From Micropterix aruncella (taxonomy: Eukaryota; Arthropoda; Insecta; Lepidoptera; Micropterigidae), in assembly GCA_944548615.1 (NCBI GenBank), contig OX155967.1, positions 21,754,752-21,818,751 of the forward strand: 64,000 nt of DNA. Direction: 5' to 3'. Position numbers and translations under genes: made by a program. A model generated the notes under the pieces. The model made no database searches. It was not told the DNA's origin and saw only the letters and a program-made list of their open reading frames with translations. This document shows, piece after piece, positions 33,587 through 49,000 of this stretch (its first letter is position 1; each line of letters begins with the position of its first letter).

Positions 33587-36500
33587 AATGATAAATATAA
33601 AAAATAAAATCGACAAAGTAAGTCGTACGCAGTAAGTCTCTAGTTTCTTCATATACCTCATCGTCGAGGTGGAGTTTAAACGAACTAATAATGATAAATA
33701 TAAAAAATAAAATCGACAAAAAAGAGAATCCGAAACGACGTACAGTATTGTGCAAATTATTGGAATCATAGGAAATTGTTATAGTAAAATCGTTTATTGC
33801 TTGTAAAATAATGGGGCGATTGAGTTTCTTTGTGAACTAAAAATAAAATTGGTCCAAGCGAACGAGACAGAGCAATACGTTAGAGCGGAATATGAAACGG
33901 ACGATCGTCGATAAATACTACCTGCCGAACTTATATTCGTCCGAATAAATTCGAGCATATTTCGTGCGGTGTAAGATTCAGATGCTTTGACCTTGGCGGG
34001 CAATTTTAATGCGAAAAAGGGACAACCGGTCATCACACATTCCGCTTTAGCGTATTGCCCTGTCTCGTTCACACGGACTAATTTTCGATTTTACTTCATG
34101 AAGAAACGCAATCGAGCTCAATATTTTTACAAAATTATGCAACTTATGCAACTTAATGCTATTTTAATTGAGATAACGATTTGCTGAAGGAAAATAGAAG
34201 TTTCCAATGGTGCTAACTCTTCCCTTTGCCTATGATTCATATGTTCGTGGTGGTCATAAACAAAATAAAAATATGTTTAATTATATAAAAATCACTTACT
34301 ATTGTCGTGAAGGTAAAGCCGAATGGTTATACCATTTCCAGGTGGAAGAAAATTAATTCCATTTGCCATAGTAGTGCACGTACGCAGTAGGTCTCTAGTT
34401 TCTTCATATACCTCATCATCGAGGTGGAGTTTAAACGAACTAATAATGATAAATTTAAAAAATAAAATTGACAAAAAAGAGAATCCGAAACGACGTACAG
34501 TATTGTGCAAATTGTTGGAATCATAGGAAATTGTTATAGTAAAATCGTTTATTGCTTGTAAAATAATGGGCCCGATTGAGTTTCTTTGTGAACTATAACT
34601 AAAATTGGTCCAATTGGTTATATAAAAATCACTTACTATTGTCGTGAAGGTAAAGCCGAATGGTTATACCATTTCCAGGTGGAAGAAAACCAATTCCATT
34701 TGCCATAGTAGTACAGGTACGCAGTAAGTCTCTAGTTTCTTCATATACCTCATCGTCGAGGTGGAGTTTAAACGAACTAATAATGATAAATATAAAAAAT
34801 AAAATCGACAAAGTAAGTCGTACGCAGTAAGTCTCTAGTTTCTTCATATACCTCATCGTCGAGGTGGAGTTTAAACGAACTAATAATGATAAATATAAAA
34901 AATAAAATCGACAAAAAAGAGAATCCGAAACGACGTACAGTATTGTGCAAATTGTTGGAATCATAGGAAATTGTTATAGTAAAATCGTTTATTGCTTGTA
35001 AAATAATGGGCCCGATTGAGTTTCTTTGTGAACTATAACTAAAATTGGTCCAATTGGTTATATAAAAATCACTTACTATTGTCGTGAAGGTAAAGCCGAA
35101 TGGTTATACCATTTCCAGGTGGAAGAAAACCAATTCCATTTGCCATAGTAGTACAGGTACGCAGTAAGTCTCTAGTTTCTTCATATACCTCATCGTCGAG
35201 GTGGAGTTTAAACGAACTAATAATGATAAATATAAAAAATAAAATCGACAAAGTAAGTCGTACGCAGTAAGTCTCTAGTTTCTTCATATACCTCATCGTC
35301 GAGGTGGAGTTTAAACGAACTAATAATGATAAATATAAAAAATAAAATCGACAAAAAAGAGAATCCGAAACGACGTACAGTATTGTGCAAATTATTGGAA
35401 TCATAGGAAATTGTTATAGTAAAATCGTTTATTGCTTGTAAAATAATGGGGCGATTGAGTTTCTTTGTGAACTAAAAATAAAATTGGTCCAAGCGAACGA
35501 GACAGAGCAATACGTTAGAGCGGAATATGAAACGGACGATCGTCGATAAATACTACCTGCCGAACTTATATTCGTCCGAATAAATTCGAGCATATTTCGT
35601 GCGGTGTAAGATTCAGATGCTTTGACCTTGGCGGGCAATTTTAATGCGAAAAAGGGACAACCGGTCATCACACATTCCGCTTTAGCGTATTGCCCTGTCT
35701 CGTTCACACGGACTAATTTTCGATTTTACTTCATGAAGAAACGCAATCGAGCTCAATATTTTTACAAAATTATGCAACTTATGCAACTTAATGCTATTTT
35801 AATTGAGATAACGATTTGCTGAAGGAAAATAGAAGTTTCCAATGGTGCTAACTCTTCCCTTTGCCTATGATTCATATGTTCGTGGTGGTCGTAAACAAAA
35901 TAAAAATATGTTTAATTATATAAAAATCACTTACTATTGTCGTGAAGGTAAAGCCGAATGGTTATACCATTTCCAGGTGGAAGAAAATTAATTCCATTTG
36001 CCATAGTAGTGCACGTACGCAGTAGGTCTCTAGTTTCTTCATATACCTCATCATCGAGGTGGAGTTTAAACGAACTAATAATGATAAATTTAAAAAATAA
36101 AATTGACAAAAAAGAGAATCCGAAACGACGTACAGTATTGTGCAAATTGTTGGAATCATAGGAAATTGTTATAGTAAAATCGTTTATTGCTTGTAAAATA
36201 ATGGGCCCGATTGAGTTTCTTTGTGAACTATAACTAAAATTGGTCCAATTGGTTATATAAAAATCACTTACTATTGTCGTGAAGGTAAAGCCGAATGGTT
36301 ATACCATTTCCAGGTGGAAGAAAACCAATTCCATTTGCCATAGTAGTACAGGTACGCAGTAAGTCTCTAGTTTCTTCATATACCTCATCGTCGAGGTGGA
36401 GTTTAAACGAACTAATAATGATAAATATAAAAAATAAAATCGACAAAGTAAGTCGTACGCAGTAAGTCTCTAGTTTCTTCATATACCTCATCGTCGAGGT

Positions 36501-37615
36501 GGAGTTTAAACGAACTAATAATGATAAATATAAAAAATAAAATCGACAAAAAAGAGAATCCGAAACGACGTACAGTATTGTGCAAATTATTGGAATCATA
36601 GGAAATTGTTATAGTAAAATCGTTTATTGCTTGTAAAATAATGGGGCGATTGAGTTTCTTTGTGAACTAAAAATAAAATTGGTCGAAGCGAACGAGACAG
36701 AGCAATACGTTAGAGAGGAATATGAAACGGACGATCGTCGATAAATACTACCTGCCGAACTTATATTCGTCCGAATAAATTGGAGCATATTTCGTGCGGT
36801 GTAAGATTCAGATGCTTTGACCTTGGCGGGCAATTTTAATGCGAAAAAGGGACAACCGGTCATCACACATTCCGCTTTAGCGTATTGCCCTGTCTCGTTC
36901 ACACGGACTAATTTTCGATTTTACTTCATGAAGAAACGCAATCGAGCTCAATATTTTTACAAAATTATGCAACTTATGCAACTTAATGCTATTTTAATTG
37001 AGATAACGATTTGCTGAAGGAAAATAGAAGTTTCCAATGGTGCTAACTCTTCCCTTTGCCTATGATTCATATGTTCGTGGTGGTCGTAAACAAAATAAAA
37101 ATATGTTTAATTATATAAAAATCACTTACTATTGTCGTGAAGGTAAAGCCGAATGGTTATACCATTTCCAGGTGGAAGAAAATTAATTCCATTTGCCATA
37201 GTAGTGCACGTACGCAGTAGGTCTCTAGTTTCTTCATATACCTCATCATCGAGGTGGAGTTTAAACGAACTAATAATGATAAATTTAAAAAATAAAATTG
37301 ACAAAAAAGAGAATCCGAAACGACGTACAGTATTGTGCAAATTGTTGGAATCATAGGAAATTGTTATAGTAAAATCGTTTATTGCTTGTAAAATAATGGG
37401 CCCGATTGAGTTTCTTTGTGAACTATAACTAAAATTGGTCCAATTGGTTATATAAAAATCACTTACTATTGTCGTGAAGGTAAAGCCGAATGGTTATACC
37501 ATTTCCAGGTGGAAGAAAACCAATTCCATTTGCCATAGTAGTACAGGTACGCAGTAAGTCTCTAGTTTCTTCATATACCTCATCGTCGAGGTGGAGTTTA
37601 AACGAACTAATAATG
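33587..37615. repeat. Array interval Y (1635 + 2x1195 bp)
   Basis: Variants a1, a1, a3. The first unit has two consecutive 440-bp modules. GTGGTCATAAAC near 34252 replaces GTGGTCGTAAAC and marks all Y intervals. Confidence 0.9.
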
Positions 37616-40600
37616 CTAGGGTCGGCGGACCCAAACACATAAGTCAAAATGTCAAGATTTTCAGGAAAGGAATAAAACGTCATATAAAAAAATTATGATG
37701 AGAATTTAATCAACATTTTAAGGGAAAACAAAGTTCACACTCACTATTAACTTGTACTTACATATATTTAACATTTAAATTATAAGAACAGCTATTTTAA
37801 TGACTTATGTGATAAGGGATACTAATGGATCTAAGACTTATGTTAATGAGAACCAGAACATGTTAAAGAAAGTTTGAATAAGATAAATATACATATTTTG
37901 TTACTCTTCTTCGCTATCAACTAAATCTGGATCGATATTGGGGATATTATATTTTGTAGGTAAATCTAAATAAAATTTATGAAACACATCAGGTATTAAA
38001 GTTAAAAGTGAAATTAAGTCATCTTTTTTTTCGTTAGATATTGGCAAAGGCAATTGTGATATAACTGCAATACTATCTGGTATGGTGCAACCTCGGCGTC
38101 TCAAATTTAGTGTGTCAAAATCTGGTTCTTTATCTAAGGAGTCTATGTATGATATCACTCCAAATTTTTCTTCATACCGAAGCCACCGTTTATCCAACCA
38201 CTTGAATGGTTTGCCTTTGTCATCTTTGTTTCTTAAAACTAAAGGCCCCTTTAGCAATGACGAAAACTCCAGAAAGTCGGTGTTTTTCATTTCAATAACT
38301 TGAAATTTTTTACTACTGGATTTGATCAGTTGAATCCAGTCGTGAGGATGATAAATCTGTAATTCAGTCTTCTTTTTTTTCTTTTCAATGATACCATGAT
38401 CTGTATCCACTTCTAAATGACTATGACCTGGTACCATGAACTTGTGCTCAATAACTTCCAAGCTCAACTTCTGTAAGGCCCAGGTGAACATTGAGCTCAC
38501 ATGCGAATTTCTGTTCTGCCCTCCACAAGTGTCTGAGTAGAATATCACGCGTTTAGTGCCTGCAGGCAGATTCGTCCTGAGATGCATACACAGACATGAA
38601 GCGATTTGATTTGCTCCTCGAGCAGCTATTGTTTCATACCAGATATAGCACACTGCTTTCCCTGTCTTATTATCGTGGATAGTCAGATTAAATGTCCACA
38701 ACTGGCGTTTGTAAAAAGCTACAGATGAGCTTAGTGCAGGAGTTGGTAGACATTGTTGTAAATCAAATGTGTACACTTGTACAGTATTGTCATTTTTATA
38801 TTTTTCCGTGTCATCTTTCTTCTGTGAGTAAGCTTGATCAGCTGAAATTTTATGTAGGTCGTGTTGTGAAATAAGTTCAGTTTTTTTCTGTTCGTCCTGG
38901 GCGAGTTGAATTTGCATTTTAAACTTGTCACATGTATAGCATGTGTCCACACCTGGTTTTTTAAAGCATAATCCTAACTTGTGAAATTCCTGACTGTAAA
39001 TTTTAATTGACGGCGGATTTGTGGAGTTTTCACAAAATAATTCGTACATTTTATTTATGGTTAAATGGGACGGTAGATACTTTTTAGATGTTGTCTTCCT
39101 TGTGTAGTGACTTTCATAGGAAGGAAAAGATAATATGTGATTTCTAATGGCTTCTCTTTTTTCGTTCGGTATTTTGTGTTTTGGTACCCTCTTGCCACGC
39201 ATATCATCCATTTGAGTACCACCAACTGAAGAACGTTTTTTCAACGCAACAGTTTTAATGAAATTGTCGCTTTCGTCTAATGTTTTTAATAAACATCCCC
39301 GGCAAACCGGTTCACGCTTGCCATGAATAACAAAAAAATATTTGTAAGTCATCAGGCGAAATTTTTGGCTTTCAGGATCATTGGTGCGTTGCCTTTGAGT
39401 AGCTTTTTCTTGGATTTCCATTAACGATGCCATGTACGAAGATCTTTTTTCATATGAGCCCATTTGCCAGTATTCCTCGAACAATGCTTCTCTGTCATTC
39501 AAACTTATTCGCTCCTTGCATTTCATGCGACATGAACCAAGTTCTTTTAACATTTTACCGGCAATGGCCTTCCCTTTAAGGGTTTTGTATGATAATCCAG
39601 AATTCCTTTTAAGTTTCTTTTCCCTCTTTATAACCCGAATACTTTTCTTAGGTGACTGGACTGGAGTGGCAATCGACGTTCCATTATTCGCCGATTCATC
39701 TTCTGAACTTGAAGAAAGACCTCGGTGGCTCGGTTGTTGGTATGGAGGATCTTGAACAGAATCATCGCTTGAAAAATCTATGTCCATAGGCGGCATAAAC
39801 CCTTCGGAAGAAACCCCTGTCGATGTTGATGGAATGGGTTCTTGATTCACTAACGATTGGCTCGAAGTCAAGGGTTGGCTCGTTGGTTCTTCATTCGACT
39901 GACCTTTAACAAATTATAACTGTTCACATCTCACGAATACCGAGTACCTACTTTATACAATAATTCCAAAACTTAATTAAATAAATTAAAGAGCAGCTAA
40001 ATTGAGTAGGTAGAAACTATACCTAAGTTGTGGAACTTAAGTTTCAAATCATTTTAAGTTAACTGTGGTGATACATACCTTCAATGTTGATGTCTCGTCT
40101 CAACGCCAAATCGACGAGTTTTTTTCCTCTGTATGAATCCATCGCAGCATTTATTTCTATACACAACACAATTCTTAGCACGTTACTTCACTTTGGGAAT
40201 ATCAGAACACTACTAACCTTTTTTTAATGTTACCCCAAACATTTCACTAGATTTCAACGCAATAAATAACTTTCGAGCGTGCCACTCAAGTGCAAGGTAA
40301 TAAATATTATTCTCAAGTGTCTACCCTCTAATCGTCAATCATTAGATAACATGATGCTCTAATCGTACCAAACAACTTAAGTCATAATACGCGAAACAAA
40401 AAATAACTCTTCAGCTGATCCTTTCCACATAAGTATAGTTAGGTTATTTATAACGTCGCATGTTTGAAAATAACGTAAAGGTTGATAGAGTACGCTACTT
40501 AGAATCAGAAATAACCCGATCTCCGTGACTTATGTGCCTTAGTCGGTCGACGTATCGAAAAATATCTAGTTGTTAGGTGTAAGAAAAAAAAAACGCCTTT

Positions 40601-40634
40601 TTTTGACTTATGTGCTTTAGTCCGCCGACCCTAG
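37616..40634. mobile_element. Element 2, copy 3
   Basis: Full-length, identical ends and duplication. Confidence 0.93.
37901..40142 (-). CDS. Element 2 transposase-like protein (copy 3)
   Basis: Exons 40079-40142 and 37901-39903, protein identical to copy 1. Confidence 0.82.
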
Positions 40635-43028
40635 AATGATAAATATAAAAAATAAAATCGACAAAGTAAGTCGTACGCAGTAAGTCTCTAGTTTCTTCAT
40701 ATACCTCATCGTCGAGGTGGAGTTTAAACGAACTAATAATGATAAATATAAAAAATAAAATCGACAAAAAAGAGAATCCGAAACGACGTACTGTATTGTG
40801 CAAATTATTGGAATCATAGGAAATTGTTATAGTAAAATCGTTTATTGCTTGTAAAATAATGGGGCGATTGAGTTTCTTTGTGAACTAAAAATAAAATTGG
40901 TCCAAGCGAACGAGACAGAGCAATACGTTAGAGCGGAATATGAAACGGACGATCGTCGATAAATACTACCTGCCGAACTTATATTCGTCCGAATAAATTC
41001 GAGCATATTTCGTGCGGTGTAAGATTCAGATGCTTTGACCTTGGCGGGCAATTTTAATGCGAAAAAGGGACAACCGGTCATCACACATTCCGCTTTAGCG
41101 TATTGCCCTGTCTCGTTCACACGGACTAATTTTCGATTTTACTTCATGAAGAAACGCAATCGAGCTCAATATTTTTACAAAATTATGCAACTTATGCAAC
41201 TTAATGCTATTTTAATTGAGATAACGATTTGCTGAAGGAAAATAGAAGTTTCCAATGGTGCTAACTCTTCCCTTTGCCTATGATTCATATGTTCGTGGTG
41301 GTCGTAAACAAAATAAAAATATGTTTAATTATATAAAAATCACTTACTATTGTCGTGAAGGTAAAGCCGAATGGTTATACCATTTCCAGGTGGAAGAAAA
41401 TTAATTCCATTTGCCATAGTAGTGCACGTACGCAGTAGGTCTCTAGTTTCTTCATATACCTCATCATCGAGGTGGAGTTTAAACGAACTAATAATGATAA
41501 ATTTAAAAAATAAAATTGACAAAAAAGAGAATCCGAAACGACGTACAGTATTGTGCAAATTGTTGGAATCATAGGAAATTGTTATAGTAAAATCGTTTAT
41601 TGCTTGTAAAATAATGGGCCCGATTGAGTTTCTTTGTGAACTATAACTAAAATTGGTCCAATTGGTTATATAAAAATCACTTACTATTGTCGTGAAGGTA
41701 AAGCCGAATGGTTATACCATTTCCAGGTGGAAGAAAACCAATTCCATTTGCCATAGTAGTACAGGTACGCAGTAAGTCTCTAGTTTCTTCATATACCTCA
41801 TCGTCGAGGTGGAGTTTAAACGAACTAATAATGATAAATATAAAAAATAAAATCGACAAAGTAAGTCGTACGCAGTAAGTCTCTAGTTTCTTCATATACC
41901 TCATCGTCGAGGTGGAGTTTAAACGAACTAATAATGATAAATATAAAAAATAAAATCGACAAAAAAGAGAATCCGAAACGACGTACAGTATTGTGCAAAT
42001 TATTGGAATCATAGGAAATTGTTATAGTAAAATCGTTTATTGCTTGTAAAATAATGGGGCGATTGAGTTTCTTTGTGAACTAAAAATAAAATTGGTCCAA
42101 GCGAACGAGACAGAGCAATACGTTAGAGAGGAATATGAAACGGACGATCGTCGATAAATACTACCTGCCGAACTTATATTCGTCCGAATAAATTCGAGCA
42201 TATTTCGTGCGGTGTAAGATTCAGATGCTTTGACCTTGGCGGGCAATTTTAATGCGAAAAAGGGACAACCGGTCATCACACATTCCGCTTTAGCGTATTG
42301 CCCTGTCTCGTTCACACGGACTAATTTTCGATTTTACTTCATGAAGAAACGCAATCGAGCTCAATATTTTTACAAAATTATGCAACTTATGCAACTTAAT
42401 GCTATTTTAATTGAGATAACGATTTGCTGAAGGAAAATAGAAGTTTCCAATGGTGCTAACTCTTCCCTTTGCCTATGATTCATATGTTCGTGGTGGTCGT
42501 AAACAAAATAAAAATATGTTTAATTATATAAAAATCACTTACTATTGTCGTGAAGGTAAAGCCGAATGGTTATACCATTTCCAGGTGGAAGAAAATTAAT
42601 TCCATTTGCCATAGTAGTGCACGTACGCAGTAGGTCTCTAGTTTCTTCATATACCTCATCATCGAGGTGGAGTTTAAACGAACTAATAATGATAAATTTA
42701 AAAAATAAAATTGACAAAAAAGAGAATCCGAAACGACGTACAGTATTGTGCAAATTGTTGGAATCATAGGAAATTGTTATAGTAAAATCGTTTATTGCTT
42801 GTAAAATAATGGGCCCGATTGAGTTTCTTTGTGAACTATAACTAAAATTGGTCCAATTGGTTATATAAAAATCACTTACTATTGTCGTGAAGGTAAAGCC
42901 GAATGGTTATACCATTTCCAGGTGGAAGAAAACCAATTCCATTTGCCATAGTAGTACAGGTACGCAGTAAGTCTCTAGTTTCTTCATATACCTCATCGTC
43001 GAGGTGGAGTTTAAACGAACTAATAATG
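40635..43028. repeat. Array interval X' (two 1195-bp units)
   Basis: Variants a1, a2, with the TACTGTATT mark of X (about 40791). It equals X without its a3 unit. Confidence 0.9.
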
Positions 43029-46000
43029 CTAGGGTCGGCGGACCCAAACACATAAGTCAAAATGTCAAGATTTTCAGGAAAGGAATAAAACGTCATATAA
43101 AAAAATTATGATGAGAATTTAATCAACATTTTAAGGGAAAACAAAGTTCACACTCACTATTAACTTGTACTTACATATATTTAACATTTAAATTATAAGA
43201 ACAGCTATTTTAATGACTTATGTGATAAGGGATACTAATGGATCTAAGACTTATGTTAATGAGAACCAGAACATGTTAAAGAAAGTTTGAATAAGATAAA
43301 TATACATATTTTGTTACTCTTCTTCGCTATCAACTAAATCTGGATCGATATTGGGGATATTATATTTTGTAGGTAAATCTAAATAAAATTTATGAAACAC
43401 ATCAGGTATTAAAGTTAAAAGTGAAATTAAGTCATCTTTTTTTTCGTTAGATATTGGCAAAGGCAATTGTGATATAACTGCAATACTATCTGGTATGGTG
43501 CAACCTCGGCGTCTCAAATTTAGTGTGTCAAAATCTGGTTCTTTATCTAAGGAGTCTATGTATGATATCACTCCAAATTTTTCTTCATACCGAAGCCACC
43601 GTTTATCCAACCACTTGAATGGTTTGCCTTTGTCATCTTTGTTTCTTAAAACTAAAGGCCCCTTTAGCAATGACGAAAACTCCAGAAAGTCGGTGTTTTT
43701 CATTTCAATAACTTGAAATTTTTTACTACTGGATTTGATCAGTTGAATCCAGTCGTGAGGATGATAAATCTGTAATTCAGTCTTCTTTTTTTTCTTTTCA
43801 ATGATACCATGATCTGTATCCACTTCTAAATGACTATGACCTGGTACCATGAACTTGTGCTCAATAACTTCCAAGCTCAACTTCTGTAAGGCCCAGGTGA
43901 ACATTGAGCTCACATGCGAATTTCTGTTCTGCCCTCCACAAGTGTCTGAGTAGAATATCACGCGTTTAGTGCCTGCAGGCAGATTCGTCCTGAGATGCAT
44001 ACACAGACATGAAGCGATTTGATTTGCTCCTCGAGCAGCTATTGTTTCATACCAGATATAGCACACTGCTTTCCCTGTCTTATTATCGTGGATAGTCAGA
44101 TTAAATGTCCACAACTGGCGTTTGTAAAAAGCTACAGATGAGCTTAGTGCAGGAGTTGGTAGACATTGTTGTAAATCAAATGTGTACACTTGTACAGTAT
44201 TGTCATTTTTATATTTTTCCGTGTCATCTTTCTTCTGTGAGTAAGCTTGATCAGCTGAAATTTTATGTAGGTCGTGTTGTGAAATAAGTTCAGTTTTTTT
44301 CTGTTCGTCCTGGGCGAGTTGAATTTGCATTTTAAACTTGTCACATGTATAGCATGTGTCCACACCTGGTTTTTTAAAGCATAATCCTAACTTGTGAAAT
44401 TCCTGACTGTAAATTTTAATTGACGGCGGATTTGTGGAGTTTTCACAAAATAATTCGTACATTTTATTTATGGTTAAATGGGACGGTAGATACTTTTTAG
44501 ATGTTGTCTTCCTTGTGTAGTGACTTTCATAGGAAGGAAAAGATAATATGTGATTTCTAATGGCTTCTCTTTTTTCGTTCGGTATTTTGTGTTTTGGTAC
44601 CCTCTTGCCACGCATATCATCCATTTGAGTACCACCAACTGAAGAACGTTTTTTCAACGCAACAGTTTTAATGAAATTGTCGCTTTCGTCTAATGTTTTT
44701 AATAAACATCCCCGGCAAACCGGTTCACGCTTGCCATGAATAACAAAAAAATATTTGTAAGTCATCAGGCGAAATTTTTGGCTTTCAGGATCATTGGTGC
44801 GTTGCCTTTGAGTAGCTTTTTCTTGGATTTCCATTAACGATGCCATGTACGAAGATCTTTTTTCATATGAGCCCATTTGCCAGTATTCCTCGAACAATGC
44901 TTCTCTGTCATTCAAACTTATTCGCTCCTTGCATTTCATGCGACATGAACCAAGTTCTTTTAACATTTTACCGGCAATGGCCTTCCCTTTAAGGGTTTTG
45001 TATGATAATCCAGAATTCCTTTTAAGTTTCTTTTCCCTCTTTATAACCCGAATACTTTTCTTAGGTGACTGGACTGGAGTGGCAATCGACGTTCCATTAT
45101 TCGCCGATTCATCTTCTGAACTTGAAGAAAGACCTCGGTGGCTCGGTTGTTGGTATGGAGGATCTTGAACAGAATCATCGCTTGAAAAATCTATGTCCAT
45201 AGGCGGCATAAACCCTTCGGAAGAAACCCCTGTCGATGTTGATGGAATGGGTTCTTGATTCACTAACGATTGGCTCGAAGTCAAGGGTTGGCTCGTTGGT
45301 TCTTCATTCGACTGACCTTTAACAAATTATAACTGTTCACATCTCACGAATACCGAGTACCTACTTTATACAATAATTCCAAAACTTAATTAAATAAATT
45401 AAAGAGCAGCTAAATTGAGTAGGTAGAAACTATACCTAAGTTGTGGAACTTAAGTTTCAAATCATTTTAAGTTAACTGTGGTGATACATACCTTCAATGT
45501 TGATGTCTCGTCTCAACGCCAAATCGACGAGTTTTTTTCCTCTGTATGAATCCATCGCAGCATTTATTTCTATACACAACACAATTCTTAGCACGTTACT
45601 TCACTTTGGGAATATCAGAACACTACTAACCTTTTTTTAATGTTACCCCAAACATTTCACTAGATTTCAACGCAATAAATAACTTTCGAGCGTGCCACTC
45701 AAGTGCAAGGTAATAAATATTATTCTCAAGTGTCTACCCTCTAATCGTCAATCATTAGATAACATGATGCTCTAATCGTACCAAACAACTTAAGTCATAA
45801 TACGCGAAACAAAAAATAACTCTTCAGCTGATCCTTTCCACATAAGTATAGTTAGGTTATTTATAACGTCGCATGTTTGAAAATAACGTAAAGGTTGATA
45901 GAGTACGCTACTTAGAATCAGAAATAACCCGATCTCCGTGACTTATGTGCCTTAGTCGGTCGACGTATCGAAAAATATCTAGTTGTTAGGTGTAAGAAAA

Positions 46001-46047
46001 AAAAAACGCCTTTTTTTGACTTATGTGCTTTAGTCCGCCGACCCTAG
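43029..46047. mobile_element. Element 2, copy 4
   Basis: Full-length, identical ends and duplication. Confidence 0.93.
43314..45555 (-). CDS. Element 2 transposase-like protein (copy 4)
   Basis: Exons 45492-45555 and 43314-45316, protein identical to copy 1. Confidence 0.82.
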
Positions 46048-49000
46048 AATGATAAATATAAAAAATAAAATCGACAAAGTAAGTCGTACGCAGTAAGTCT
46101 CTAGTTTCTTCATATACCTCATCGTCGAGGTGGAGTTTAAACGAACTAATAATGATAAATATAAAAAATAAAATCGACAAAAAAGAGAATCCGAAACGAC
46201 GTACAGTATTGTGCAAATTATTGGAATCATAGGAAATTGTTATAGTAAAATCGTTTATTGCTTGTAAAATAATGGGGCGATTGAGTTTCTTTGTGAACTA
46301 AAAATAAAATTGGTCCAAGCGAACGAGACAGAGCAATACGTTAGAGCGGAATATGAAACGGACGATCGTCGATAAATACTACCTGCCGAACTTATATTCG
46401 TCCGAATAAATTCGAGCATATTTCGTGCGGTGTAAGATTCAGATGCTTTGACCTTGGCGGGCAATTTTAATGCGAAAAAGGGACAACCGGTCATCACACA
46501 TTCCGCTTTAGCGTATTGCCCTGTCTCGTTCACACGGACTAATTTTCGATTTTACTTCATGAAGAAACGCAATCGAGCTCAATATTTTTACAAAATTATG
46601 CAACTTATGCAACTTAATGCTATTTTAATTGAGATAACGATTTGCTGAAGGAAAATAGAAGTTTCCAATGGTGCTAACTCTTCCCTTTGCCTATGATTCA
46701 TATGTTCGTGGTGGTCATAAACAAAATAAAAATATGTTTAATTATATAAAAATCACTTACTATTGTCGTGAAGGTAAAGCCGAATGGTTATACCATTTCC
46801 AGGTGGAAGAAAATTAATTCCATTTGCCATAGTAGTGCACGTACGCAGTAGGTCTCTAGTTTCTTCATATACCTCATCATCGAGGTGGAGTTTAAACGAA
46901 CTAATAATGATAAATTTAAAAAATAAAATTGACAAAAAAGAGAATCCGAAACGACGTACAGTATTGTGCAAATTGTTGGAATCATAGGAAATTGTTATAG
47001 TAAAATCGTTTATTGCTTGTAAAATAATGGGCCCGATTGAGTTTCTTTGTGAACTATAACTAAAATTGGTCCAATTGGTTATATAAAAATCACTTACTAT
47101 TGTCGTGAAGGTAAAGCCGAATGGTTATACCATTTCCAGGTGGAAGAAAACCAATTCCATTTGCCATAGTAGTACAGGTACGCAGTAAGTCTCTAGTTTC
47201 TTCATATACCTCATCGTCGAGGTGGAGTTTAAACGAACTAATAATGATAAATATAAAAAATAAAATCGACAAAGTAAGTCGTACGCAGTAAGTCTCTAGT
47301 TTCTTCATATACCTCATCGTCGAGGTGGAGTTTAAACGAACTAATAATGATAAATATAAAAAATAAAATCGACAAAAAAGAGAATCCGAAACGACGTACA
47401 GTATTGTGCAAATTGTTGGAATCATAGGAAATTGTTATAGTAAAATCGTTTATTGCTTGTAAAATAATGGGCCCGATTGAGTTTCTTTGTGAACTATAAC
47501 TAAAATTGGTCCAATTGGTTATATAAAAATCACTTACTATTGTCGTGAAGGTAAAGCCGAATGGTTATACCATTTCCAGGTGGAAGAAAACCAATTCCAT
47601 TTGCCATAGTAGTACAGGTACGCAGTAAGTCTCTAGTTTCTTCATATACCTCATCGTCGAGGTGGAGTTTAAACGAACTAATAATGATAAATATAAAAAA
47701 TAAAATCGACAAAGTAAGTCGTACGCAGTAAGTCTCTAGTTTCTTCATATACCTCATCGTCGAGGTGGAGTTTAAACGAACTAATAATGATAAATATAAA
47801 AAATAAAATCGACAAAAAAGAGAATCCGAAACGACGTACAGTATTGTGCAAATTATTGGAATCATAGGAAATTGTTATAGTAAAATCGTTTATTGCTTGT
47901 AAAATAATGGGGCGATTGAGTTTCTTTGTGAACTAAAAATAAAATTGGTCCAAGCGAACGAGACAGAGCAATACGTTAGAGCGGAATATGAAACGGACGA
48001 TCGTCGATAAATACTACCTGCCGAACTTATATTCGTCCGAATAAATTCGAGCATATTTCGTGCGGTGTAAGATTCAGATGCTTTGACCTTGGCGGGCAAT
48101 TTTAATGCGAAAAAGGGACAACCGGTCATCACACATTCCGCTTTAGCGTATTGCCCTGTCTCGTTCACACGGACTAATTTTCGATTTTACTTCATGAAGA
48201 AACGCAATCGAGCTCAATATTTTTACAAAATTATGCAACTTATGCAACTTAATGCTATTTTAATTGAGATAACGATTTGCTGAAGGAAAATAGAAGTTTC
48301 CAATGGTGCTAACTCTTCCCTTTGCCTATGATTCATATGTTCGTGGTGGTCGTAAACAAAATAAAAATATGTTTAATTATATAAAAATCACTTACTATTG
48401 TCGTGAAGGTAAAGCCGAATGGTTATACCATTTCCAGGTGGAAGAAAATTAATTCCATTTGCCATAGTAGTGCACGTACGCAGTAGGTCTCTAGTTTCTT
48501 CATATACCTCATCATCGAGGTGGAGTTTAAACGAACTAATAATGATAAATTTAAAAAATAAAATTGACAAAAAAGAGAATCCGAAACGACGTACAGTATT
48601 GTGCAAATTGTTGGAATCATAGGAAATTGTTATAGTAAAATCGTTTATTGCTTGTAAAATAATGGGCCCGATTGAGTTTCTTTGTGAACTATAACTAAAA
48701 TTGGTCCAATTGGTTATATAAAAATCACTTACTATTGTCGTGAAGGTAAAGCCGAATGGTTATACCATTTCCAGGTGGAAGAAAACCAATTCCATTTGCC
48801 ATAGTAGTACAGGTACGCAGTAAGTCTCTAGTTTCTTCATATACCTCATCGTCGAGGTGGAGTTTAAACGAACTAATAATGATAAATATAAAAAATAAAA
48901 TCGACAAAGTAAGTCGTACGCAGTAAGTCTCTAGTTTCTTCATATACCTCATCGTCGAGGTGGAGTTTAAACGAACTAATAATGATAAATATAAAAAATA